From assembly GCA_964459675.1 (NCBI GenBank), contig CAYWNP010000052.1, positions 1 to 16,938 of the forward strand: DNA of 16,938 nucleotides. Direction: 5' to 3'. Source of the stretch: CAIZQW01 sp964459675. Its GTDB lineage: Bacteria > Verrucomicrobiota > Kiritimatiellia > RFP12 > UBA1067. Each line of letters opens with the position of its first letter. Positions within the stretch are counted from its first letter, which is position 1. The notes under the pieces were generated by a model. That model was given only the letters and a program-made list of their open reading frames with translations, had not been told where the DNA came from and did no database searches. Of this stretch, positions 1 through 6,079 are shown in pieces. A program made the position numbers and the translations under genes.

Positions 1-329
1 TCCGGCGGCTCAACATATTGGAAGCCACGGTTTGCAGGCACCTGCACACCTGGCACACCATAATATCGAGCCGAGGCGGCATCGGTAATTCCCGACCAGA
101 GATACACCATATTTGGGACCGCCGAATCCCAGTCATAATCTTTGCAACATTGGATGACCGCCTCAAAGGCACTGGAATAGTCCTGTGTCAGTTGCTGGCA
201 GTCAAAGCCCGCATGGACACCCGTGAACTCCGCCGCAAAGGGACGTATCGGAATCATGTCCGGCTTGCGATTATTCAGCGCCGTGATATAGCGACGGAGC
301 CTTATCTGATATTTTTCTTCGAGTGTCAT
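1..329 (-). CDS. UroD-like (uroporphyrinogen decarboxylase family) protein, N-terminal part
   Basis: This gene runs off the left edge of the window; about 109 residues are visible, starting MTLEEKYQIRLRRYITALNN. The segments DMIPIRPFAAEFTGVHAG (residues 24-41) and VPNMVYLWSG match my memory of the N-terminus of UroD-fold proteins common in Lentisphaerota and Planctomycetes. These are COG0407-type proteins, which include corrinoid methyltransferases as well as true decarboxylases. The start is set by the ATG at 329-327, which overlaps the TGA of the preceding isomerase gene as ATGA, implying translational coupling in one operon. Its context (exported isomerase-like protein, PAS-AraC regulator) points to a catabolic role rather than haem synthesis. 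The active-site part lies outside the window, so the reaction cannot be assigned. Confidence 0.8.
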   Translation of the reverse strand, partial: MTLEEKYQIRLRRYITALNNRKPDMIPIRPFAAEFTGVHAGFDCQQLTQDYSSAFEAVIQCCKDYDWDSAVPNMVYLWSGITDAASARYYGVPGVQVPANRGFQYVEPP

Positions 330-1129
330 TGTTTCTTACCTGTCAGTTTCTTCCATGCATCCATGGAACGTTTCAGATGTTCGGCTTCCGGCAATTTGAT
401 GCCGAAACACTGAAGGCCGACCATGCCTGGATATTTAATTTCATCCAATGTCTGGAGCAACTGGGCATTGTCAAAGTTCCCCACATCCAAAGGACAAATG
501 AGATTATTCCATCCCTTCAACTCCACAGTGGCTCCATTGGTACCGACCATAAAGAGCTTTTCTGGATTCGCCTTCAGCAACGGGCGATAATCCTTGGCTC
601 CCTCCATGTGAAGCCAATGGCAGACAATAAAGCAATATCCGACGTTTGGAAGATTGACCTTGTTGACGATCTCAATCGCGAAGGGGACAGACTCGCAATA
701 GGTCTTGATGTGGTTGTAGATCGCAATGCGTACCTGATACTTTGCCGCGAGATCCCCTACCTCCTTTAGCAACTTCACGGTCGGCTCCACACCTTCTGGC
801 GCCCCAGCCGGATAGCCGGTTAGCGCAAATTCAATCACGGTTTCACGGCCTTTCAGCGGTTTCAAAAAAGCCTCGAACTTCTCCATGGGAAAAGGCTTAC
901 GGATATCGTGATCGATATAAGCCTTGCCGATCACCATCTTGGCGTCATCCGCAGCCTTGATACGCTTGTCCAGCTCCGGCCCGGCCACAAAGGGAATTTC
1001 ACAGCCGTCATAGCCCAACGCCTTCAGCTCTGCTGGCGAAGACTTCACGCAGTAAGGAAAGAATTTCGGCGCCGAATAGGCAGAGAGCGTGAGTGCACTA
1101 AAGGCAAATAGCACGGTGATCAATTTCAT
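326..1129 (-). CDS. Exported sugar phosphate isomerase/epimerase-like TIM-barrel protein
   Basis: The product is 267 residues. It has an N-terminal signal peptide (MKLITVLFAFSALTLSAYSA, likely cleaved near residue 19) and a xylose-isomerase-like TIM barrel (AP endonuclease 2 family). Family-like signatures are LKALGYDGCEIPF near residues 35-47, VIEFALTGYP, IAIYNHIKTYC, NVGYCFIVCHWLHMEG and a late CPLDVGNFD strand. His and Glu residues in these segments are candidate metal ligands. The family isomerises or epimerises sugars and inositols; the substrate here is unknown. The ATG at 1129-1127 overlaps the stop of a short upstream Tat-signal ORF, and its own TGA overlaps the start of the UroD-like gene, so three reading frames are chained by ATGA junctions. 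There is only a weak purine stretch (GAAAG) before the start, consistent with coupled translation. Confidence 0.8.
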   Translation of the reverse strand: MKLITVLFAFSALTLSAYSAPKFFPYCVKSSPAELKALGYDGCEIPFVAGPELDKRIKAADDAKMVIGKAYIDHDIRKPFPMEKFEAFLKPLKGRETVIEFALTGYPAGAPEGVEPTVKLLKEVGDLAAKYQVRIAIYNHIKTYCESVPFAIEIVNKVNLPNVGYCFIVCHWLHMEGAKDYRPLLKANPEKLFMVGTNGATVELKGWNNLICPLDVGNFDNAQLLQTLDEIKYPGMVGLQCFGIKLPEAEHLKRSMDAWKKLTGKKQ

Positions 1130-1281
1130 GATTTGTTTTCTTTCGATTGAACGCGTAATAACAATCCCAACGTTATTTTTTTCGAGTGGGCTACCTGCCC
1201 CAACACACGCGAAGGGATGATCACAGGCATTGCGATCATTGCAGTGGTTACTTGAAGAAAGGCTCGCCGGGAAAGGGTCAT
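1126..1281 (-). pseudogene. Truncated Tat-signal N-terminus of a Gfo/Idh/MocA-type oxidoreductase (51 codons)
   Basis: An intact 51-codon reading frame begins MTLSRRAFLQVTTAMIAMPV. It carries a twin-arginine motif (SRRAFLQ), a hydrophobic stretch, then IIPSRVLGQ and KKITLGLL. Arrangements of RRxFL, then IIPSxVLG, then a first Rossmann strand ITLG are what I know from exported Gfo/Idh/MocA oxidoreductases. The strand should lead into GxGxxG, but the frame instead runs into LLRVQSKENKS and a TGA. That stop overlaps the isomerase ATG. A good ribosome-binding site (GAGGT, about 5 bases before the ATG) precedes it. I read it as the stump left by an internal deletion that is still translated and now serves as a leader coupled to the isomerase. 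A functional small exported peptide is the alternative. Confidence 0.6.
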
Positions 1282-1312
1282 AAACTACCTCAGTGTGAAA
1301 TTCTTTTAATTT

Positions 1313-1337
1313 AAGCAGAAAAGCGAAATTTCTGCTT
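1313..1337. promoter_or_regulatory. Perfect 9-bp inverted repeat, candidate operator in divergent promoter
   Basis: AAGCAGAAA (1313-1321) and TTTCTGCTT (1329-1337) are exact reverse complements separated by 7 bases. The centre-to-centre distance of 16 bp places both arms on roughly the same helix side once flexibility is allowed for. It lies between the AraC-type regulator and the operon it diverges from, and the right arm touches the predicted -35 box of the regulator gene. There is no T-run, so a terminator is unlikely. AraC proteins more often bind direct repeats, so the binding protein is uncertain. Confidence 0.5.
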
Positions 1338-1365
1338 GTAAGATCATGCCTATTATTTGTAAAAT
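1336..1365 (+). promoter_or_regulatory. Predicted sigma-70-type promoter of the PAS-AraC gene
   Basis: TTGTAA (1336-1341) and TAAAAT (1360-1365) are separated by 18 bases. A TATTAT at 1351-1356 is an alternative -10 without a good -35. A Shine-Dalgarno AAAGGA (1383-1388) sits 7 bases before the ATG at 1396. Confidence 0.4.
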
Positions 1366-1395
1366 GCGGACATTAGCACTACAAAGGACAGAAAT

Positions 1396-2142
1396 ATGAA
1401 TACAAAAATGATCCAAGAGGGGTTTTTAAAAGCGACGGGGAGCAATATTCATCATTTTAAAGCCTTATTCGATTTAATCCCTGATGTTGCCTTTTTCATG
1501 AAAGACACGGAGAGCCGGTTTGTGATGAACAATCGACGCGCCTGTGAGTTTTGTCGTGTCAAACAGGAGAGTGAAACGTATGGGAAGACCGACCATGATT
1601 TTTTCACCAAAGAGCAAGCAGACGAGTATATACGGGGCGATCAGGAGGTCATGCGTACTGGCAAACCGATTATCAATGAAATATGCGCGGCGCCGGGCGT
1701 GACCGATCAACTGATTGTGTATAGCAAAGTTCCTGTCTATAACAGCAAGAAAAAAATCATCGGTGTTGCAGGGATTCATCGTATTATTGACGGCTTACGC
1801 GATATGCCGCAGTGGCAGGGACGCTTTGCGCAGTGTGTTACCTACATCCATAAAAACTATAGTAAGCCGATTCGGACCGAACATTTGGCAAAGATGGCAG
1901 GGGTCTCCAAACGTCAACTTGACCGCCGTTTTATTCGTCTCTTCAATGCAAATCCCAATGAATATTTGCAACGCGTGCGCATTCATGCTGCGCGGGAACT
2001 CTTGGAAAAGTCAGATCGTACCATTACCGATATTGCGCAATCCTGTGGGTTCTACGACCACAGCCATTTCACAAAGACCTTTAAACTCATCATGTCCTGC
2101 ACCCCCTTCAGCTACCGTAAAAGCCATCGGAGTAAAGACTAA
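1396..2142 (+). CDS. PAS-domain AraC-family transcriptional regulator
   Basis: The product is 248 residues. Residues about 20-130 form a PAS fold (FDLIPDVAFFMKDTESRFV, YGKTDHDFF, then KKKIIGVAGIHRII), a likely ligand sensor. Residues about 145-245 form the AraC DNA-binding domain. It has two helix-turn-helix units: EHLAKMAGVSKRQLDRRF (162-179) and ITDIAQSCGFYDHSHFTKTF (210-229). The second carries the typical CGFYDHSHFTKTFK signature. It diverges from the isomerase/UroD-like operon across a 114-base gap containing a perfect inverted repeat, so it most likely controls that operon and possibly itself. The start has a clear Shine-Dalgarno. No transmembrane segment or receiver domain is present. 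The ligand is unknown. Confidence 0.9.
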   Translation: MNTKMIQEGFLKATGSNIHHFKALFDLIPDVAFFMKDTESRFVMNNRRACEFCRVKQESETYGKTDHDFFTKEQADEYIRGDQEVMRTGKPIINEICAAPGVTDQLIVYSKVPVYNSKKKIIGVAGIHRIIDGLRDMPQWQGRFAQCVTYIHKNYSKPIRTEHLAKMAGVSKRQLDRRFIRLFNANPNEYLQRVRIHAARELLEKSDRTITDIAQSCGFYDHSHFTKTFKLIMSCTPFSYRKSHRSKD

Positions 2143-2150
2143 ATGACCCA

Positions 2151-2179
2151 TTGCCTTTTGGCCCACATTCGTCTATGAT
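2151..2179 (+). promoter_or_regulatory. Predicted promoter of rsmB, giving a near-leaderless transcript
   Basis: TTGCCT (2151-2156) and TATGAT (2174-2179) are separated by exactly 17 bases. The -10 box ends only 8 bases before the ATG at 2188 and there is no Shine-Dalgarno sequence between them, so transcription would begin at or just before the start codon. Confidence 0.45.
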
Positions 2180-2187
2180 GATGCGCA

Positions 2188-3375
2188 ATGAATTCAAGAC
2201 GTGAAGCTATTTTCGTTCTCACCCGCTGGCTGGCAACCCGCGACTTCCCAGACCGCATGATCAGTGACCACCCTGACCATGCCTTTATCATGGACATGGT
2301 CTATACCACGATCCGTCGTTACCGCTCCCTCACCTGGGTGCTTGAACAGGTCGTCAAAAAGATGCCCAAAGGCGAAACCGAGGCGGCTCTCCTCCTGGGC
2401 GCGGCGCAAGTCCTTTATATGCCGGATGTCGCGGATTACGCGGCAGTCAATGAAACCGTCGAAGCCGCCAAGCTCACCTCCAAACAAACCGCTGGCCTCG
2501 TCAATGGTGTGCTTCGTAACATCTTGCGTAACCTTGAGGCGACACGCAAAGCCCTCTCCGAGCAGTCCATCGGCATCCGCATGTCCCATCCCGATGCCTT
2601 GATCACCCGTTGGCAGGAGCGCTTTGAAGAGCCTGAAATCATCGCCTTGTGCGAGTGGAACAATAACCCGCCCGAGACTTTTCTCGCCTGGCCCCCGGGC
2701 GCAGAAAAACCCTTTACACCCCTCCCCCATGGTACGCGGATCGAAGCGGTGCCTGGCTATGCAGAGGGCCGTTTCATTGTCCAGGATCCTGCGACAGATG
2801 CCGCGATCAGCCTGATGAACATCCAGCCCAACCTGCGCATCCTGGACGCCTGTGCAGCCCCAGGTGGCAAGAGCATCCAGATTGCTTGGCGCATGCAGGG
2901 AGGCTCCCTAGTTGCCATGGATATGTATGAGGATCGTCTTCAGACTGTGCGAGCGAATCTTGCGCGAACCAAGCTGCCGAACGTAACCGTGGCGCAAGGG
3001 GACTTGGTCCAAGATGCTGCGCGGATACAAGCTGCGTATGGACTCTTTGATCGTATTCTTTTAGATGTCCCCTGCTCGAACACGGGCGTCTTACGTCGCC
3101 GTCCAGATGCCCGCTGGCGCTGGAGCACCAAGCGGATGAAGAAACTCTGCGAGACGCAGGCGAAGCTTTTAGAGGCCGCCTTAGCGCTACTCGCCCCAGG
3201 CGGACGCATCGTCTATTCAACCTGTAGTCTAGAACCTGAAGAGAACCGTAAGCAGATCGCCCTCTTGCGCAAAGCGCATCCCGAGGTCGAATGTGTCGGC
3301 GTCGAAGAACGCATTCCCACGCGAAGCCAGACCGACGGCGCCTTCGCCTGTGCCCTCGAACGGACTGCGCAGTAA
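2188..3375 (+). CDS. rsmB: 16S rRNA (cytosine-C5)-methyltransferase RsmB
   Basis: The product is 395 residues, a little shorter than the roughly 430 of E. coli RsmB. Residues 1-125 are a NusB-like RNA-binding domain (YAAVNETVEAAK, GLVNGVLRNILRN). The rest is the Nol1/Nop2/Sun methyltransferase fold. It has the S-adenosylmethionine motif DACAAPGGKS (220-229), DVPCSNTGVLRRRPDARWR (293-311, Cys296) and the catalytic YSTCSLEPEEN (343-353, Cys346). The NusB-plus-methyltransferase architecture distinguishes RsmB, which modifies C967 (E. coli numbering), from RsmF. It acts on nascent 16S rRNA in the cytoplasm. It lies 45 bases after the regulator gene and has its own predicted promoter, so it need not be part of that unit. 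Start: first ATG in frame, without a Shine-Dalgarno. Confidence 0.93.
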   Translation: MNSRREAIFVLTRWLATRDFPDRMISDHPDHAFIMDMVYTTIRRYRSLTWVLEQVVKKMPKGETEAALLLGAAQVLYMPDVADYAAVNETVEAAKLTSKQTAGLVNGVLRNILRNLEATRKALSEQSIGIRMSHPDALITRWQERFEEPEIIALCEWNNNPPETFLAWPPGAEKPFTPLPHGTRIEAVPGYAEGRFIVQDPATDAAISLMNIQPNLRILDACAAPGGKSIQIAWRMQGGSLVAMDMYEDRLQTVRANLARTKLPNVTVAQGDLVQDAARIQAAYGLFDRILLDVPCSNTGVLRRRPDARWRWSTKRMKKLCETQAKLLEAALALLAPGGRIVYSTCSLEPEENRKQIALLRKAHPEVECVGVEERIPTRSQTDGAFACALERTAQ

Positions 3376-3420
3376 GGACACAAGTGTACCGCCTGCAGAA
3401 AAAAAGAAGCAAAGTTTTCC

Positions 3421-3440
3421 CGTCCGGCAGCTGCCGGACG
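3421..3440. repeat. Perfect 20-bp palindrome between convergent genes rsmB and hipA
   Basis: CGTCCGGCAG is followed directly by its exact reverse complement. As RNA it could form an 8-bp GC-rich stem with a 4-base loop. It lies in the 124-base gap between the 3' ends of rsmB and hipA. No T-run follows within 10 bases on either strand, so it is not a textbook intrinsic terminator, though it may still shape the 3' ends. Confidence 0.7.
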
Positions 3441-3499
3441 CTGAGGCGCAGAGTCAATTTCGTATTTTTCGCCTATTTCAGACGCTAAAAAATAAAGTT

Positions 3500-4705
3500 T
3501 CAACGACCCAGCCCGGCAATAGCCTTTTTCCTGATGCCATAGCCCTTGGCAATCGTTGGCCACTGGGCGACAGCGTCACTGACATGGCCATAGAGTTCCT
3601 TCATTCTGGCTTCTTTCATGCCGACTCCTTGACCGACATCGAACAGTTCTTTCCTGCCAGGATTCTTTCCCTCGCCTGCCACCGTTGTTGTATGTTCTCC
3701 TCCCGGCCCCTCGGTATAGGTCAAGTCAAAACCGGGAGACAATCTCCACCCCTTTGTGGGACAGTAGAGGAAGGCGAAATTTTTTGAGTGGTCATCCCGA
3801 TTATGAGCCAGCACATTAAAGACCATCAATCTAAAAAGCTTCTCTGTCTCCTCCTGATCGTTGGTCAACAGACGCAGCGCTTTAAAAATATCCTGATAAT
3901 CCAACGAAGGTATTCGGAAATCGGCTCCGATTAAATTTGCAAGACTGTGCATGTGAATGCGCCGCTCCCCGTCACGATCAAAACGCTTCACACTGAAAAA
4001 ACGCCCCTCTTTTACTTCAAGGATACGATGAGCCGGAAAATCAATGCCCGCCTTTTGCGCCATGTCGGCATACGCCGCCTCAATCAACCCGGTCTCCGGC
4101 GAATCGGTTTTTGCAAAAAACTTCACCATCCATGCTTCATAACCAGGAGGGTATGGTTCAGATCCCGTGAACACCGTCTCACCTTTAATCCCGACAAGCA
4201 CCTTCGGACGTGCTCCACCAGGTGATCCTCCGGCTCTTAGAAGTTCCGGAAGCACCATTTTTGTTTCCCCTTCAAACACATCCTGAGCTTCCTGTGCTAA
4301 ACGGCCCAAGGCAAATCCCTTTCCAGCATCTGCATGAGGCAACTCACGTGGCGGATGAAAGACAAGTGCTCCCATCGCATGATCACCCATCCATGCCAAA
4401 CGATCGAGTGCCGTAAATTCCGCCGGATTCGCACCCTGTTGCCTGATAAAGCGATCCATCAATAATCGTCCCCAGCCATCCGGTAGAGCATCATCAAAGA
4501 CACCCGGCAAAGCAGTAAATTCTTGCACACCGGGAACCATGGTCAATTTAAAGGGCGAAAGCTGAAATCCATCACTCAAAAACGACGGTGCAAATTCAAA
4601 ATAAAAACGATTGCGGTCCTCACCCAGCTGCCCAACCCGCTTTTCTTCACCTGCTTTAGGCGCGTAGAGTACATCGATTTTTTTCATGACGGTCTCCCCT
4701 CTCAT
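3500..4705 (-). CDS. hipA: HipA-family serine/threonine kinase toxin
   Basis: The product is about 401 residues, close to the usual length for full HipA. An N-terminal subdomain (residues 10-120, VGQLGEDRNRFYFEF and LPDGWGR) precedes the kinase-like C-terminal part. Key segments are the P-loop-like GGSPGGARPKV (159-169, Ser161 the candidate autophosphorylation site), the catalytic HNRDDHSKNFAF (301-312) and the metal-binding LSPGFDL (322-328, Asp327). E. coli HipA phosphorylates glutamyl-tRNA synthetase and induces persistence; the target here is not shown. The upstream ATG (4705) overlaps the hipB stop as ATGA. A second ATG at 4687 has a strong GGGGAG 6 bases upstream, so the true start may be 18 bases later. 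The catalytic motifs look intact. Confidence 0.9.
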   Translation of the reverse strand: MRGETVMKKIDVLYAPKAGEEKRVGQLGEDRNRFYFEFAPSFLSDGFQLSPFKLTMVPGVQEFTALPGVFDDALPDGWGRLLMDRFIRQQGANPAEFTALDRLAWMGDHAMGALVFHPPRELPHADAGKGFALGRLAQEAQDVFEGETKMVLPELLRAGGSPGGARPKVLVGIKGETVFTGSEPYPPGYEAWMVKFFAKTDSPETGLIEAAYADMAQKAGIDFPAHRILEVKEGRFFSVKRFDRDGERRIHMHSLANLIGADFRIPSLDYQDIFKALRLLTNDQEETEKLFRLMVFNVLAHNRDDHSKNFAFLYCPTKGWRLSPGFDLTYTEGPGGEHTTTVAGEGKNPGRKELFDVGQGVGMKEARMKELYGHVSDAVAQWPTIAKGYGIRKKAIAGLGR

Positions 4706-5007
4706 GTACGCCCTCTCTTACGTTTAGGCCCTTCCAGTCGTTTTTCCAGCTCGGCCATGGTTCGCGCACGTGCGGGCTCCAGAAGATGATCCAATTCCGT
4801 GAGTCGCCCCACGGCGAACACGGTTCTCAGAAACAATTCCAACGAAGCTTGGCCCGTGCGTTCAAAGCGTTTCAATGATGCCTCTGACACCCCGGCGCGT
4901 TTCGCTAAGGTCGCCCGCTTATACCCAGCATCAAGCCGTAGACCCTTGAGTCGTTCTGCCAAACGACGTGCACACTCTTCCGGCAAGAGATCCTCTAGAC
5001 TTTTCAT
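4702..5007 (-). CDS. hipB: HipB-like XRE-family antitoxin/repressor
   Basis: A 101-residue protein begins MKSLEDLLPEECARRLAERL. A helix-turn-helix of the XRE/Cro type is visible (GYKRATLAKRAGVSEASLKRFERTG, residues about 28-52), followed by a short helical region and a basic tail (KRKRGRT). HipB-type proteins bind the operator as dimers and neutralise HipA. It precedes hipA with a 4-base overlap, the standard antitoxin-first order. A longer frame from a TTG at 5037 exists. I prefer the ATG at 5007 because the TTG lies inside an arm of the operator-like inverted repeat, just after the predicted -35, and has no Shine-Dalgarno. The ATG also lacks a well-placed one, and the predicted transcript would be nearly leaderless. 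Confidence 0.85.
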   Translation of the reverse strand: MKSLEDLLPEECARRLAERLKGLRLDAGYKRATLAKRAGVSEASLKRFERTGQASLELFLRTVFAVGRLTELDHLLEPARARTMAELEKRLEGPKRKRGRT

Positions 5008-5016
5008 AATGGTTAA

Positions 5017-5045
5017 ATAATAGTCCTTTATGATCAAATATGCAA
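5017..5045 (-). promoter_or_regulatory. Predicted hipBA promoter
   Basis: On the minus strand TTGCAT (5045-5040) and TATTAT (5022-5017) are separated by 17 bases. The -10 ends 9 bases before the hipB ATG. The -35 overlaps the left arm of the 10-bp inverted repeat, as expected for an autorepressed toxin-antitoxin operon. The -35 match is modest. Confidence 0.4.
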
Positions 5046-5066
5046 TAATAAAGATAATATTTGATC
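5032..5066. promoter_or_regulatory. Perfect 10-bp inverted repeat, candidate HipB operator
   Basis: GATCAAATAT (5032-5041) and ATATTTGATC (5057-5066) are exact reverse complements with a 15-base spacer. The arm centres are 25 bp apart, about two and a half helical turns. The site sits directly upstream of hipB and covers its predicted promoter. Known HipB operators are paired inverted half-sites upstream of hipBA, so this is a natural candidate, although the half-site sequence differs from the E. coli one. Confidence 0.6.
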
Positions 5067-5107
5067 TGTTATTTTGAAAAGACTACTGTTCTCTTCTGAG
5101 TTTTTCT

Positions 5108-5137
5108 TTCTCTGCGCTCTTTGTGTTCTCTGTGGTT
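5108..5137 (+). repeat. Degenerate tandem 9-mer repeat (three units plus GTT)
   Basis: Three 9-base units follow one another: TTCTCTGCG, CTCTTTGTG, TTCTCTGTG, then GTT. Read on the minus strand this is the AACCACAGAGAACACAAAGA type of sequence, which I recall as a widespread intergenic repeat in environmental bacterial genomes. A second, inverted copy of the same design lies at 7226-7255, on the other side of alr and the ATP-grasp gene. Confidence 0.6.
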
Positions 5138-5158
5138 AAATATATCTACTCTTGAGAC

Positions 5159-6079
5159 TTAAAACAGCACATCCAAGAAGCGTTCAGCGACGATATCGCC
5201 TTCGGGCGGGGAGATCGCGAGATCGGGGCTGACCTCAATCACGGTGGTGCGTTTGCTCACAGGATCAATCAAGAAGTCAATACCGACTAAGGGCAACTTC
5301 AGCGCTTTTGCAATACGTTGCGACAGCTGAAGGGCGCGACGTGGAACGCGGTCCGTGACCACATCCACAGTCCCCCCGGTATGATAGTTGTTCGTCAGAC
5401 GTACACGGACAGATTCACCTGCACGCGGAACATCGTCCGGCGTCCGCTTCAGCTCCGCTAAATTACGACGGGTCTCCGCATTCCACGGAATCTGGTTGCT
5501 GGGATCACTCTTCCGGCGTTGCGCATTCTGTCGCAGGATCAACTGGCGCAGGGTCGAGCGTCCGTCGCCTGTCACACAAGCCGGTGAACGCTGGATCGCG
5601 GCAGCAAGTTCGCCACCGGCCAGGATCACACGAAGGTCGTCGCCAGGGACCGTCTCTTGCAAAACCACATCCGCCTCGTAGCGACGTGCAAAACGAATGG
5701 CGGCGTGCAGTTCATCCGCGGTCCGCACCGCCATGGAGATCCCGCGTCCGCCCCATTGCATGCAGGGTTTCACCACGATGGGCGCATATTGTTTCAAAAA
5801 GGCGAGCGCCGCCTCGGGATGAGCGTCCTCATAGGCGAGCTGGGCAGGCACAGGGATGCGTTGACACGTCAGCCAGGCATGGCAGGCGCGCTTGTTGTTG
5901 ATCAGATGATAAGTCGCCGCACCGACACGATCGGTCAGGGCATTGAAACAACGAATAGTCTTTCCGTTCTTTGTAAGATCAAAGATGGGCAGGTCAGGAT
6001 CAGGATTGATCATCGTGACCTTAATCCCGCGACGCTTGGCGGCATCAGTCAAGGTTGTTGTATAGGGTGTCAGCTTCAT
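5159..6079 (-). CDS. ATP-grasp ligase resembling the cyanophycin synthetase / GshF ATP-grasp domain
   Basis: The product is 306 residues from the ATG at 6079, which overlaps the alr stop as ATGA; a longer frame to 6121 would lie inside alr and is disfavoured. ATP-grasp features are APIVVKPCMQWGGRGIS (99-115, nucleotide-binding lysine), VLQETVPGDDLRVILAGGEL (139-158), a GDGRST turn (171-176), LTNNYHTGGTVDVVTD (228-243), and the metal-site strands LVGIDFLIDP and VIEVSPDLAIS (280-290). The VTGDGRSTLRQLI block and the NYHTGGTVDV block closely resemble cyanophycin synthetase and GshF. The Mur-ligase half of cyanophycin synthetase is absent. Where the family usually has IEVN this protein has IEVS. 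It probably joins an amino acid or peptide carboxylate to an amine, perhaps using D-alanine made by the coupled racemase. The product is unknown. Confidence 0.8.
   Translation of the reverse strand: MKLTPYTTTLTDAAKRRGIKVTMINPDPDLPIFDLTKNGKTIRCFNALTDRVGAATYHLINNKRACHAWLTCQRIPVPAQLAYEDAHPEAALAFLKQYAPIVVKPCMQWGGRGISMAVRTADELHAAIRFARRYEADVVLQETVPGDDLRVILAGGELAAAIQRSPACVTGDGRSTLRQLILRQNAQRRKSDPSNQIPWNAETRRNLAELKRTPDDVPRAGESVRVRLTNNYHTGGTVDVVTDRVPRRALQLSQRIAKALKLPLVGIDFLIDPVSKRTTVIEVSPDLAISPPEGDIVAERFLDVLF

Noticed and set aside
3421..3440. Palindrome as an ordinary Rho-independent terminator
   Set aside because: No adjacent T-run on either strand; kept as a palindrome of unknown role.
2807..3457. 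216-codon open frame on the minus strand across rsmB
   Set aside because: It lies antisense to the RsmB catalytic motifs, has Arg/Ser-rich composition and no recognisable domain; an antisense shadow.
3293..3787. 164-codon plus-strand frame spanning the rsmB end, the palindrome and the hipA 3' end
   Set aside because: It crosses two real genes and has no recognisable motif; a new frame through the gap by chance.
5008..5037. TTG start extending hipB by ten codons
   Set aside because: No Shine-Dalgarno, inside an arm of the inverted repeat and upstream of the predicted -10; the ATG at 5007 fits better.
5108..5137. 9-mer tandem repeats as a CRISPR array
   Set aside because: Units are contiguous, very short and degenerate, with no spacers and no cas genes nearby.
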